A DNA stretch of 64,000 bases, taken from positions 1 through 64,000 of the forward strand of contig CAKTDC010000006.1 in NCBI GenBank assembly GCA_934541015.1. The letters run 5' to 3'. This DNA is from an uncultured Luteimonas sp. GTDB taxonomy: Bacteria > Pseudomonadota > Gammaproteobacteria > Xanthomonadales > Xanthomonadaceae. Shown here piece after piece: positions 51,215-60,007 of the stretch (positions within the stretch are counted from its first letter, which is position 1; every line of letters starts with the position of its first letter). The translations under genes were made by a program, and so were the position numbers. Below the pieces are notes generated by a model. It searched no databases. It worked only from the letters and a program-made list of their open reading frames with translations, and was not told the origin of the DNA.

Positions 51215-51853
51215 ATGAGACTGCCCCTCGCCGCCACTGCCAGCCTGTTCGCCGTCCTCGCGCTGTTGCCCGCCTGCGGTGGGGGGGCAGGCCAGAGCGG
51301 GACCGCCGCCGCCGCCGCCCTGTGCGATCACGCCGTCACGGAGAAGGAGGCCCTGTGCACCGCCGTCGGGGTCGGGGACACCATGTCCGTCGACGGCTTC
51401 GACATCCGCATCGCCAGCGCCCAGCGCTGGGAGGGCTCGGACAGCCTGCCCGAGATCAAGAACTCCACCGAGCGGGCCGCCTTCGCCAAGGTAGACCGAA
51501 ATGCCGTGGCCCTCGAGCTGTTGTTCACCAACACCAAGCCCGTAAAGCACGAAGTCCAGATCGGCTTCACCCTGGTCACGCCGGATGGCGAGCGCGCCCT
51601 GAGCGGGCCGTACAACAACATCCGGTTCACCGAGGGGCGCGAGGGGTGGATTCAGCTCTCGGACGACCGCGCGGTGGGGCCAAACCGCACCCGCAGCGCC
51701 GGCCTGGTGTTTCCGGTGGCCCGCGGCGAGGAGAACGGCGCCCTGCTGTGGATCATCAAGCAGGAGAAGCGCCCCGATCCGGGCGATCCCCGCGGCCGCC
51801 TGAAGACCTTTGTCGTCGAGCAGGCCGTGTTCGACCTGCCGGCCATCCTGTAG
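51215..51853 (+). CDS. Lipoprotein of unknown function
   Basis: This 212-residue protein has a signal ending in the lipobox LLPAC (LFAVLALLPACGGG). The mature domain has a beta-rich look (MSVDGFDIRIASAQRWEG; AVALELLFTNTKPVKHEVQI; GFTLVTPDGERALSGPYNNI), as in extracytoplasmic immunoglobulin-like proteins of the DUF4352 kind; the family call is weak. It lies alone between the two HDAC 3'-end copies with its own GGAG, and its codon choice is less GC3-extreme than neighbours, suggesting acquisition. Confidence 0.75.
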   Translation: MRLPLAATASLFAVLALLPACGGGAGQSGTAAAAALCDHAVTEKEALCTAVGVGDTMSVDGFDIRIASAQRWEGSDSLPEIKNSTERAAFAKVDRNAVALELLFTNTKPVKHEVQIGFTLVTPDGERALSGPYNNIRFTEGREGWIQLSDDRAVGPNRTRSAGLVFPVARGEENGALLWIIKQEKRPDPGDPRGRLKTFVVEQAVFDLPAIL

Positions 51854-51985
51854 GCGCTGCCGGCGCCAGCCCTCGGCGACCTCGGTGCAGTTGGCCGGCG
51901 CGGTGTAGCCCGCGATGCGGAAGTCCTCGCCGGTGAGCCAGTACGGGTGGGCGAGCCCGAGGGCCGCCCCGGCCAGGGCCATCAC
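51850..51985 (-). pseudogene. Possible N-terminal fragment of a secreted protein
   Basis: The minus strand from ATG 51985 reads MMALAGAALGLAHPYWLTGE, DFRIAGYTAPANCTEVAEGW, RRQRLQ before running antisense into the lipoprotein gene. The start looks like a signal peptide followed by real coding sequence, so this may be the broken 5' end of a gene whose rest was lost when the cassette formed. Evidence is weak. Confidence 0.35.
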
Positions 51986-52037
51986 CAGGGCCCACCGCCC
52001 CCAGCCCCACCCGCATTCGCACCGTGGGCGCCTCGAT

Positions 52038-52197
52038 GTGTCGATGCTCGAGGGCGGCTACGACCTGCAGGCGCTGCACGCCTGCAGCATCGCCCACGTC
52101 GGCGCGCTGCTGGGCCGCGACGGCTGACGCCCCGGCGGGCGATCGCGTCCAGCCGCGGCTGCGCCGGCGGCCCCCGACCCGCGCACGGCCGCATGAA
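52038..52197 (+). repeat. HDAC 3' end, copy 2 (remnant)
   Basis: This segment encodes SMLEGGYDLQALHACSIAHV, GALLGRDG and a stop, identical in protein to the HDAC C-terminus, with no upstream HDAC sequence. It is the tail of a lost second copy or the displaced original 3' end. The remaining bases to the lptD start (52198-52274) hold no other feature I can support. Confidence 0.9.
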
Positions 52198-52274
52198 CCG
52201 GACATCAAGGGCCGCGTTGCCGGTGACCATGGGATGCGTCAAGCTTGGCACCCCCGCATCGGACGGACTCCTGC

Positions 52275-54677
52275 GTGCGACCCGTTTTCCGCCTGCTCCC
52301 GCTGCCTCTGCTGATGTCGGCCTCCCTGGCAGCGCACGCCGGCGATGATCCGCCCCAGGACTGGTCGATGTGCCCGCTGGAGGACGCCGTTCCCGTCTTC
52401 GCCGACGCCCCGCCGCCGGTCGGCAGCGTCCAGGACCGCGAGAACCAGCCCACCGAGATCGGCGGCGACCAGACCGTGGGCGGCGAAGACGGCGTCTACA
52501 GCGTGACCGGCAACGTCACCCTGCGCCGCGGCGACCAGTTCCTGGCCACCGACAACCTCGAGTTCTCCGAGGAAACCGGCACCTATGTCGCCACCGGCAG
52601 CGTCCGCTACCAGGACAGCGGCATGCGCATCGTGGCCGACCGGCTCGAGGGCAGCCAGGAGGCCGACAGCCACCGCATCGACAACGTCCGCTACCAGCTC
52701 ACCGAGCGGCGCGGCAACGGCGGCGCCGAGCGCATCGAGATGACCGGCGGGAGCGGGCGGATGATGCGCTCGACCTATTCCACCTGCCCGCCCAGCGAGC
52801 GGCTCTGGGAGCTGCGCGCCCAGCGCATCGACGTCAACCTCGAGACCGGCATGGGCACCGCCCGCAGCGCCAACCTGCGCATCGGCAAGGTGCCGGTGCT
52901 CTACGTCCCCTGGCTGGCGTTTCCGATCGACGACCGCCGGCGCACCGGCCTGCTCTACCCGAGCATCAGCCAGTCCAGCCGCAACGGCTTCGACTGGCGA
53001 CAGCCGATCTACCTCAACCTGGCGCCGAACTACGACATGACCCTGACGCCGCGCTGGATGAGCCAGCGCGGGCTGCAGCTGGGCGCCGAGTTCCGCTACC
53101 TCAACCCGGGCGGCGAAGGCGTCTTCGAGCTGCAGTACCTGCCCTCGGACGAACTGGTCGAACGCGAGCGCGAGGAGGAGATCATCCAGGTCCCGATCGC
53201 CGAAAACCGCCGCAGGGAAGACCGCGCGATGTTCCGCTACAGCGGCGTGCAGAACATCGACCGCAGCTGGCAGGCACGGGCCAACGCGATCTGGGTCAGC
53301 GATCCGCGCTGGATCGAGGACTCCAGCAGCAACATCGACGGCATCTCCAACATCCTGCTGGAGAGCGAAGTCGGCGTGTACGGGCGCGGCCGCCACTGGG
53401 ACGCCGGATTCGCGGCCAGCTACTGGATGCTCAGCGACTACACGCTGCCCGAGTCCTCGCTGCCCTACAACCGCCTGCCGCGGGCCTGGCTGCGCTGGGA
53501 GCGGCCGCTGCGGCCCTGGCTGGTGGCGGGGGTGGAAACCGAGGCGGTGCATTTCGCCCACGCCGACTCCGGCACCAGCCCGGGCGGCAGCCGCTACGAC
53601 TTAAAGGGCTACCTGGGCATGCCGCTGGAGGGCGCCAGCTGGTTCCTGCGCCCGAGCCTGGCCTGGCGCCACACCGGCTACCGGCTCGACCGGGATCTGG
53701 CCGAGACCATCGCCGCCGCCAACCAGACCACTGGCGTCGACACCTCACCCACGCGCAGCACGCCGATCGCATCGATCGATGCGGGGCTGTTCTTCGACCG
53801 CGACACCGTCTTCCGCGGCGAGCGCTTCCTGCACACGCTCGAACCGCGCCTGTTCTACCTGAACACGCCCTACCGCGACCAGTCGGCGATGCCGCTGTTC
53901 GACACCCGCCCGCTTACCTTCAGCTGGGGCCAGCTGTTCCGCGACAACCGCTACTCCGGCCCGGACCGCCAGTCCGACGCCAACCAGCTCACCCTGGCGC
54001 TGACCACGCGCCTGATCCGCGAAACCGACGGCCGCGAGAAGCTCTCAGCCAGCATCGGCCAGATCCACTATTTCGACGACGCCCGGGTGGTCATCCAGAA
54101 CGAGCTTCCGATCGCCCAGGGGCGCTCGGCGTGGATCGCCGACACCACCTACGCGATCAACGACCGCTGGACGGTCAGCGGCAGCTACCAGTGGAACCCG
54201 ACCAGCCGCCGCGAGGACCTGGCCAGCTTCCGCACCCGCTACCTGGTAGGGGACGACGGCATCGTCAACTTCGCCTACCGCTACCGCCGCAACCCGCTCA
54301 CCCAGAGCGACCTGCTGCAGCAGGTGGACTTCTCCTTCCTGTACCCGCTGAACAACGGCTGGAGCCTGGTCGGCCGCTACTACTACTCGCTCGAGGACAG
54401 CGCCATGCTCGAGGGCATCGCCGGCGTGCAGTGGGAAAGCTGCTGCGTGGCCGCCCGCCTGGTCGCGCGCCGCTACGTGCGCAACCGGATCGGCGAGATG
54501 AACGATGCGATCCAGATCGAGATCGAGCTCAAGGGCCTCGGCTCGGCGGGTCCGGCAACGGAGGACCGGCTGCGCCGTGCTATCCTCGGCTATTACCGCG
54601 ACGACCTCCATCTCGTCCCGCCGTCGGAAGTCCGCAGCCACATTCCCGACGCCCCCCCGACCGACCTGATCCCATGA
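52275..54677 (+). CDS. lptD: LPS-assembly protein LptD
   Basis: LptD is the outer-membrane barrel that inserts LPS at the cell surface, with LptE. I choose GTG 52275, giving an 800-residue protein with signal LLPLPLLMSASLAAHA; a TTG at 52245 is possible. After the signal come an OstA/LptA-like beta-jellyroll (SVTGNVTLRRGDQFLATDNL) and the barrel. Cysteines in WSMCPLED, STCPPSE and WESCCVAA match the disulfide set needed for function. Translationally coupled to surA. Confidence 0.96.
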   Translation: MRPVFRLLPLPLLMSASLAAHAGDDPPQDWSMCPLEDAVPVFADAPPPVGSVQDRENQPTEIGGDQTVGGEDGVYSVTGNVTLRRGDQFLATDNLEFSEETGTYVATGSVRYQDSGMRIVADRLEGSQEADSHRIDNVRYQLTERRGNGGAERIEMTGGSGRMMRSTYSTCPPSERLWELRAQRIDVNLETGMGTARSANLRIGKVPVLYVPWLAFPIDDRRRTGLLYPSISQSSRNGFDWRQPIYLNLAPNYDMTLTPRWMSQRGLQLGAEFRYLNPGGEGVFELQYLPSDELVEREREEEIIQVPIAENRRREDRAMFRYSGVQNIDRSWQARANAIWVSDPRWIEDSSSNIDGISNILLESEVGVYGRGRHWDAGFAASYWMLSDYTLPESSLPYNRLPRAWLRWERPLRPWLVAGVETEAVHFAHADSGTSPGGSRYDLKGYLGMPLEGASWFLRPSLAWRHTGYRLDRDLAETIAAANQTTGVDTSPTRSTPIASIDAGLFFDRDTVFRGERFLHTLEPRLFYLNTPYRDQSAMPLFDTRPLTFSWGQLFRDNRYSGPDRQSDANQLTLALTTRLIRETDGREKLSASIGQIHYFDDARVVIQNELPIAQGRSAWIADTTYAINDRWTVSGSYQWNPTSRREDLASFRTRYLVGDDGIVNFAYRYRRNPLTQSDLLQQVDFSFLYPLNNGWSLVGRYYYSLEDSAMLEGIAGVQWESCCVAARLVARRYVRNRIGEMNDAIQIEIELKGLGSAGPATEDRLRRAILGYYRDDLHLVPPSEVRSHIPDAPPTDLIP

Positions 54678-55975
54678 AGAACCTGCTTGCCTGCCTGTCC
54701 CTGCTCCTGCTGCTGGCCGTGGCGCCCGCGCGCGCGCAGGAGGTCCAGCCGCTGGAGGGCATCGCCGCCGTCGTCGACGAGAACCTGATCCTGCGCAGCG
54801 AACTCGACCGCGCCGTGGCCAACATCCTGGCCCAGTACGCCAGCCGCCCCGACCAGCTGCCGCCGCGGCACATCCTCGAACGCCAGGTGCTGGAGCGGCT
54901 GATCCTGGTCAGGCTGCAGACCGCCTACGCCGCATCCACCGGCCTGCGCGTCAGCGACCAGGAAGTGGACGCCACGGTCTCGGCGATCTCCCAGCAGAAC
55001 AACCTCTCGCCCGACCAGCTGCGCCGCCAGCTGGCGGCCGACGGCATGTCGTTCGACGATTTCCGCAGCTCGCTGCGCGACGAACTGGTCATCCAGCGCC
55101 TGCGCCAGCGCTTCGCGCAGCAGCGGATCAGCGTCAGCGACGCCGAGGTCGACGCCGCGCTCGCCAACCAGGCCGGCCACGTCCAGTACCACCTCGCGCA
55201 CATCCTGGTCGCGCTGCCCGAGGGCGCCACCTCCGAGCAGATCTCGGTGGCGCAGCAGAAGATCGAGGGCATCCAGCGCCTGATCGACCGCAACGAGATG
55301 GAGTTCGCCGCCGCCGCGGTGCGCTATTCCGACAGCCCCAACGCGCTCGAGGGCGGCGACCTGGGCTGGCGCCGGGTCGACGAGATCCCGGCCGCGTTCG
55401 CCAACGCCATCCGCACGATGTCGCCCGGCCAGGTCATCGGCCCGATCCGCGGGCCCAGCGGCTTCCAGCTGCTGCAGCTGGTCGGCTCCCGCGAGGGCGG
55501 CGGCGCCGGCAGCGTCACCCAGTACCAGGCGCGCCACATCCTGGTGCGCCCGGCCGCCGGCAGCGGCGGCGACGCCGCGGCCCGCGCCCGCATCGACACC
55601 CTGCGCGCGCGCATCGCAGGCGGCGCCGATTTCGCGACCGTCGCCAGCGAGCACTCCGACGACGCCATCAGCAAGCCCGAGGGCGGCGACCTGGGCTGGT
55701 TCGCCCAGGACGACTTCGGCCCCGAGTTCGGCGGCCAGGTCGCGGCGCTGCAGGACGGCCAGGTCTCGGCGCCGTTCCGCACCCAGGCCGGCTGGCACAT
55801 CGTCCAGCGCACCGGTTCGCGCCAGGCCAGCGCCACCGACGAGAACCGCCGCGCGCAGGTGCGCGAGTCGATCGGCCAGCGCAAGCTGGAGGACGAATGG
55901 GACCGCTTCCTGCGCGAAATGCGCGGCGAGGCCTTCGTCGACATCCGCACCGCCACGGGCACCACCGGCGGCTGA
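54674..55975 (+). CDS. surA: Periplasmic chaperone/peptidyl-prolyl isomerase SurA
   Basis: SurA escorts outer-membrane proteins such as LptD. The 433-residue protein starts at ATG 54674, overlapping the lptD stop. It has a signal (LSLLLLLAVAPARA), an N-terminal chaperone domain (GIAAVVDENLILRSELDRAV) and two parvulin domains, each with HILV (HILVALPEG; HILVRPAAG) and EGGDLGW. Length and order fit SurA. Confidence 0.96.
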   Translation: MKNLLACLSLLLLLAVAPARAQEVQPLEGIAAVVDENLILRSELDRAVANILAQYASRPDQLPPRHILERQVLERLILVRLQTAYAASTGLRVSDQEVDATVSAISQQNNLSPDQLRRQLAADGMSFDDFRSSLRDELVIQRLRQRFAQQRISVSDAEVDAALANQAGHVQYHLAHILVALPEGATSEQISVAQQKIEGIQRLIDRNEMEFAAAAVRYSDSPNALEGGDLGWRRVDEIPAAFANAIRTMSPGQVIGPIRGPSGFQLLQLVGSREGGGAGSVTQYQARHILVRPAAGSGGDAAARARIDTLRARIAGGADFATVASEHSDDAISKPEGGDLGWFAQDDFGPEFGGQVAALQDGQVSAPFRTQAGWHIVQRTGSRQASATDENRRAQVRESIGQRKLEDEWDRFLREMRGEAFVDIRTATGTTGG

Positions 55976-55976
55976 C

Positions 55977-56957
55977 GTGCGCCGGCCGAGGTTGGCGCTG
56001 GTTCCGGGTGAGCCGGCCGGCGTCGGCCCGGAGCTGTGCGTGCGCGCCGCCCAGCGCAGCTGGGACGCCGACCTGGTCGCCTTTGGCGACCGCAGCAGCC
56101 TGCAGCAGGCCGCGGACGCGCTCGGCCTGCCCTTCACCGCCATCGATCCGGCCGCCGCCATCGCCGCGCCCGGCCAGCTGCGCCTGGTCGACGTGGCCTG
56201 CGCGGTCCCGGTCGCGTTCGGCTGCCCCGATCCGCGCAACGCCGCCGCGGTGGTCGCCGCGCTGACCGCCGGCGCCGACGGCTGCCAGCGCGGCGATTTC
56301 GACGGCATCGTCACCGGGCCGGTGCACAAGGCCACGATCAACCTCGGCAGCATCGCCTACAGCGGCACCACCGAACTGCTGGCCGGTCGCGCCGGATGCG
56401 ACGTGGTGATGATGCTCGCCAACGACACCGTCCGCGTCGCCCTGGCGACCACCCACCTGCCGCTGCGCGCGGTCCCCGACGCGATCGCCGCCGCGCCGCT
56501 CGAACGCACCCTGCGCATCCTCCACGCCGCCCTGCGCGACGACTTCGGCATCGCCGAGCCGGTCGTGGCCGTGCTCGGGCTGAACCCGCACGCGGGCGAA
56601 TCGGGCCATCTGGGGCGCGAGGAGATCGAGATCATCGAACCCCTGCTCGGGCGCCTGCGCGGCGAAGGCATGCGCCTGGACGGCCCTCTGCCGGCCGACA
56701 CCGCCTTCCTGCCGGCAAGGCTGCGCGGGTTCGACGCGGTGCTGGCCATGTACCACGACCAAGGCCTGCCGGTGCTGAAGTTCAGCGGCTTCGAGCAGGC
56801 GGTGAACCTGACCCTGGGCCTGCCCTGGCCGCGGGTCGCCGTCGACCACGGCACCGCGCTCGACCTCGCCGGCAGCGGCCGCGCCGACCCCTCCAGCCTG
56901 TTCGCCGCGATCGCCGCCTGCACCGCCCTGGCGCACCGCCGGCTCGCCCGGACCTGA
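55977..56957 (+). CDS. pdxA: 4-hydroxythreonine-4-phosphate dehydrogenase
   Basis: PdxA acts in the DXP-dependent pyridoxal phosphate pathway. The 326-residue protein starts at GTG 55977, one base after surA. It begins LALVPGEPAGVGPELCVRAA (GDPxGIGPE-like, with E replacing D) and has IVTGPVHKATINLGSIAYSG, LGLNPHAGESGHLGREEIEI, YHDQGLPVLKF and DHGTALDLAGSGRAD. Gene order surA-pdxA-rsmA is conserved. Confidence 0.95.
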   Translation: MRRPRLALVPGEPAGVGPELCVRAAQRSWDADLVAFGDRSSLQQAADALGLPFTAIDPAAAIAAPGQLRLVDVACAVPVAFGCPDPRNAAAVVAALTAGADGCQRGDFDGIVTGPVHKATINLGSIAYSGTTELLAGRAGCDVVMMLANDTVRVALATTHLPLRAVPDAIAAAPLERTLRILHAALRDDFGIAEPVVAVLGLNPHAGESGHLGREEIEIIEPLLGRLRGEGMRLDGPLPADTAFLPARLRGFDAVLAMYHDQGLPVLKFSGFEQAVNLTLGLPWPRVAVDHGTALDLAGSGRADPSSLFAAIAACTALAHRRLART

Positions 56958-57003
56958 CCATCCCGCATTCCCGGCCCCTGCTCCTGTTGCCCCATCTTCC
57001 AGT

Positions 57004-57052
57004 CCCGAATCCCGAATCCCGAATCCCGAATCCCGAATCCCGAATCCCGAAT
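57004..57052 (+). repeat. Seven tandem CCCGAAT heptamers
   Basis: Seven perfect head-to-tail copies of CCCGAAT run from 57004 to 57052 and end four bases before the ATG of the next gene. The unit is the complement of the GGGATTCG units found elsewhere in the window. Such an array is prone to slippage, and each step would shift any upstream signal by seven bases. Confidence 0.97.
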
Positions 57053-57055
57053 CCA

Positions 57056-57394
57056 ATGCAGGAAATCGCCTGGTCCGACTTCATGAAGGTGGAATTGCGC
57101 GTCGGCCGCGTGCTGTCCGCGCGCCCGTTCCCGGAGGCGCGCAAGCCCGCCTACGTGCTCGAGGTCGATTTCGGCGAGGAGATCGGCGTGCGCAGGTCCA
57201 GTGCGCAGATCACCGCGCTCTACGCGCCCGAAGACCTCGTCGGCCGGCTGGTCGTGGGCGTGGTCAATTTCCCGGACAAGCAGATCGGGCCGCTGATGTC
57301 CCAATGCCTGGTCACCGGCTTCCACGACGCCGAGGGCCGGGTGGCGCTGTGCGTGCCCGACCGCGACGTGCCCCTCGGGACCCGCCTGCTGTGA
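57056..57394 (+). CDS. tRNA-binding domain protein (CsaA/YgjH type)
   Basis: This 112-residue OB-fold protein begins MQEIAWSDFMKVELRVGRVL and continues EVDFGEEIGVRRSSAQITAL and VVNFPDKQIGPLMSQCLVTG, matching CsaA/YgjH tRNA-binding proteins. CsaA has chaperone-like activity in Bacillus. It is inserted between pdxA and rsmA, which are usually adjacent. The ATG has no Shine-Dalgarno because the heptamer array occupies that place. GTGA overlap with rsmA. Confidence 0.9.
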   Translation: MQEIAWSDFMKVELRVGRVLSARPFPEARKPAYVLEVDFGEEIGVRRSSAQITALYAPEDLVGRLVVGVVNFPDKQIGPLMSQCLVTGFHDAEGRVALCVPDRDVPLGTRLL

Positions 57395-58197
57395 ACCGCG
57401 GACCGTCCGCGGGATTCACCGGCCCGGCCAAGAAGTCGCTGGGCCAGCACTTCCTGCACGAGCGCGGCGTGGTCGACAGGATCATCCTGGCCCTCGACCC
57501 GCAGCCGGGCGACCACATCGTCGAGATAGGCCCCGGCCAGGGCGCGATGACCCTGCCCCTGCTCGAGCGCCACGGCCGCCTGACCGCGATCGAGTTCGAC
57601 CGCGACCTGCTGGCGCCGCTGGCCGAGGCCGCGCGCAGCCGCGGCAGCCTGGAGCTGATCCACGCCAACGTGCTCGACGTCGACCTGCGCGCCCTCGCCG
57701 GCGCGGCCGGCCGCATCCGCCTGGTGGGCAACCTGCCCTACAACCTGTCCTCGCCGATCCTGTTCCATGCCCTCGACCACGCCGACGCGATCACGGACAT
57801 GGTCTTCATGCTGCAGAAGGAAGTCGTGGAGCGCATGGCGGCACCGCCGGGCAGCAAGGTCTACGGTCGGCTGAGCGTGATGCTGCAGGCCTGGTGCCGG
57901 GTGACGGCGCTGTTCACGGTCGGGCCCGGTGCCTTCCGGCCGCCGCCCAGGGTCGATTCGGCCGTGGTACGGCTGGTCCCGCGCGCGCCGGAGGAGGTCG
58001 GCATCGCCGATCCGGCGTGGTTCGCGGCGATCGTGCGCGACGCCTTCGGCCAGCGCCGCAAGACCCTGCGCAACGCGCTGTCGCGGCTGCTCGACGCCCG
58101 GGCGATCGCAGCGGCCGGGGTCGACCCGCAGGCGCGCGCGGAACAGCTGGCAGTGACCGATTTCGTGCGCCTGGCCAACGCCACCGGCGCCCCGTAG
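57391..58197 (+). CDS. rsmA: 16S rRNA A1518/A1519 dimethyltransferase
   Basis: RsmA (KsgA) dimethylates two adjacent adenosines at the 3' end of 16S rRNA. The 268-residue protein starts at GTG 57391 (GTGA overlap). It has KKSLGQHFLHERGVVDRII, the SAM motif IVEIGPGQGAMTLPLLE, the catalytic NLPYNLSSPILFHAL and FRPPPRVDSAVVRLVP. All are intact. Confidence 0.96.
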   Translation: MNRGPSAGFTGPAKKSLGQHFLHERGVVDRIILALDPQPGDHIVEIGPGQGAMTLPLLERHGRLTAIEFDRDLLAPLAEAARSRGSLELIHANVLDVDLRALAGAAGRIRLVGNLPYNLSSPILFHALDHADAITDMVFMLQKEVVERMAAPPGSKVYGRLSVMLQAWCRVTALFTVGPGAFRPPPRVDSAVVRLVPRAPEEVGIADPAWFAAIVRDAFGQRRKTLRNALSRLLDARAIAAAGVDPQARAEQLAVTDFVRLANATGAP

Positions 58198-58221
58198 TCG
58201 AAGGCTTCAGCCGGCAGGCCT

Positions 58222-58233
58222 TACACTTGCGGC
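58222..58233 (+). promoter_or_regulatory. TACACT -10 giving a leaderless apaG start
   Basis: TACACT (58222-58227), six bases, then the apaG ATG at 58234. No Shine-Dalgarno. It gives apaG-apaH its own start separate from the upstream pdxA-rsmA message. Confidence 0.5.
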
Positions 58234-58617
58234 ATGGAGCAGCCCGCCGACTACAGCCTCGAGATCCAGATCGCCACCCAGTTCCTCGACGACGAGTCGA
58301 CCCCGGAGCGCGACCGCTACGTGTTCTCCTACACGATCAGCATCCGCAACCTGGGCCGCCTGCCGGCGCAGCTGGTCTCGCGCCACTGGATCATCACCGA
58401 CGCCAACGGCAAGGTCGAGGAAGTGCGCGGCGACGGCGTGGTCGGCGAACAGCCCAGGCTCGAACCGGGCGAAGAGTTCACCTACACCTCCGGCGCCGTG
58501 CTGCAGACGGCGGTCGGCACCATGCAGGGCAGCTACGACATGGTCGGCGACGACGGCACCCGGTTCGACGCGCCGATCCCGCCGTTCACGCTCTCCGTGC
58601 CGCGCACGCTGCACTGA
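58234..58617 (+). CDS. apaG: ApaG protein (DUF525)
   Basis: This 127-residue FN3-like beta-sandwich protein has [60 protein letters not shown] and [20 protein letters not shown], the DUF525 signature. It accompanies apaH in proteobacteria. Its biochemical role is not settled, though phosphate/pyrophosphate binding has been suggested for the family. Confidence 0.95.
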   Translation: MEQPADYSLEIQIATQFLDDESTPERDRYVFSYTISIRNLGRLPAQLVSRHWIITDANGKVEEVRGDGVVGEQPRLEPGEEFTYTSGAVLQTAVGTMQGSYDMVGDDGTRFDAPIPPFTLSVPRTLH

Positions 58618-58636
58618 CCGCGGGGGGCCGGCGAGG

Positions 58637-59461
58637 ATGGCGATCTGGGCGATCGGCGACCTGCAGGGCTGTTACGGCCCGACGCGCCGGCTTCTGGACC
58701 GGATCGCCTTCGACCCGGCCCGCGACCGCCTCTGGTTCTGCGGCGACCTGGTCAACCGCGGCGGCGAATCGCTGCAGACGCTGCGCCTGGTGCATTCACT
58801 GCGCGACAGCGTGACCTGCGTGCTCGGCAACCACGACCTGTCGCTGCTGGCCATCGCCCAGCGCCGCGAGCCCGAGCAGCGCAAGGTCAACCCGGACCTG
58901 CAGGGCGTGCTGTTCGCCGAGGACCGCGACGTGCTGCTCGAGTGGCTGCGCATGCAGCCGCTGCTGCACGTGGACCGCGAGCTGGGCTGGATGATGGTGC
59001 ACGCCGGGCTGGCGCCGAAGTGGACCACCCAGCTGGCCGAACGGCACGCCGCGGAAGTCGAGAGGACCCTGCACGGCAGCGGCTACCGCAAGCTGCTCAA
59101 GACCATGTACGGGGACCAGCCCGACTGGTCGCCGAAGCTCTCGGGCACCGACCGCGACCGCGCCATCATCAACCTGCTCACCCGCATGCGCTACTGCTCG
59201 CCGCGCGGACGCATCGCGTTCGAGGAAAAGGGAGCGCCGGGCAGCCAGCAGCCCGGGCTCTATCCCTGGTACGAAGTCCCCGGCCGCGCCGCGCGCGACC
59301 TGAAGATCGTCTGCGGCCACTGGTCGACGCTGGGGCTGATGATCGGCCACGGCGTCCACGCCATCGATACCGGCGCGGTCTGGGGCGGCAAGCTCACCGC
59401 GCTGCAGATCGATGCCGGGGATGAGTTGCGCATCGTCCAGGTGCCCGGGCGCGACGTCTGA
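58637..59461 (+). CDS. apaH: Symmetrical bis(5'-nucleosyl)-tetraphosphatase
   Basis: ApaH cleaves Ap4A to two ADP and can decap Np4-capped RNA. The 274-residue metallophosphatase has WAIGDLQGCYGPTRRLLDRI, FCGDLVNRGGESL, LGNHDLSLLAI and VHAGLAPKWT, and ends in the usual C-terminal HWSTLGLM region. It is 19 bases after apaG. Confidence 0.96.
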   Translation: MAIWAIGDLQGCYGPTRRLLDRIAFDPARDRLWFCGDLVNRGGESLQTLRLVHSLRDSVTCVLGNHDLSLLAIAQRREPEQRKVNPDLQGVLFAEDRDVLLEWLRMQPLLHVDRELGWMMVHAGLAPKWTTQLAERHAAEVERTLHGSGYRKLLKTMYGDQPDWSPKLSGTDRDRAIINLLTRMRYCSPRGRIAFEEKGAPGSQQPGLYPWYEVPGRAARDLKIVCGHWSTLGLMIGHGVHAIDTGAVWGGKLTALQIDAGDELRIVQVPGRDV

Positions 59462-59488
59462 AGCCCTGCGTGCATGGCTGCACCTGGA

Positions 59489-60007
59489 TCAACCCGCCGG
59501 ACGCCGCCGGTATTCCACGAAATCGAACGCGAACGCATGCCTGTCGTCGGCGGCGCGGGACTCGCGTGCCGCTTCGATCCACGCGCCGCGGTCGAAGGCC
59601 GGGAAGAACGTGTCGGCGTCGTCCACGACGGTATCGACACAGGTCAGGTGCATCGCGTCCGCGCGCGGCAGCAGGAGCGCGTAGACCTCGCCGCCACCGA
59701 TCACGCACAGCTCGCCGGCGCCGCTGTCGACCGCCGCCGCCAGCGCCGCGTCGACGCCGCCCACCGCACGCATGCCGTCGAACGGGACCGCGCCGCCGCG
59801 GGTCAGCACCAGGTTGAGCCGCCCGGGCAGCGCACGCCCCAGCGATTGCGCGGTCCTGCGCCCCATCAGCACCGGCTTGCCCAGGGTCAGCGCCTTGAAC
59901 CGCTTCAGGTCGTCGGGCAGGTGCCAGGGCAGCGCGTTGCCGCGGCCGATGCCGCGGTTGCGGTCCATCGCCGCGATCAGCACGATCCCGGGCGCCGACG
60001 CGCTCAT
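59489..60007 (-). CDS. folA: Dihydrofolate reductase
   Basis: It reduces dihydrofolate to tetrahydrofolate with NADPH. The 172-residue protein starts at ATG 60007 and has IVLIAAMDRNRGIGRGNALP, WHLPDDLKRFKALTLGKPVL, MGRRTAQSLGRALPGRLNLV and VIGGGEVYALLLPRAD. Catalytic Asp is in LPDDLKRFK. The ATG overlaps the stop of the preceding unknown gene. thyA, which generates its substrate, lies 1.2 kb upstream on the same strand. Confidence 0.95.
   Translation of the reverse strand: MSASAPGIVLIAAMDRNRGIGRGNALPWHLPDDLKRFKALTLGKPVLMGRRTAQSLGRALPGRLNLVLTRGGAVPFDGMRAVGGVDAALAAAVDSGAGELCVIGGGEVYALLLPRADAMHLTCVDTVVDDADTFFPAFDRGAWIEAARESRAADDRHAFAFDFVEYRRRPAG

Noticed and set aside
52370..54673. Long alternative plus frame through lptD running into surA
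   Set aside because: It is a shadow of lptD in another frame; only the segment from ATG 54674 is SurA.
57004..57052. Regular repeats considered as a CRISPR array
   Set aside because: Units are 7 bases, head to tail without spacers, and no cas genes are present.
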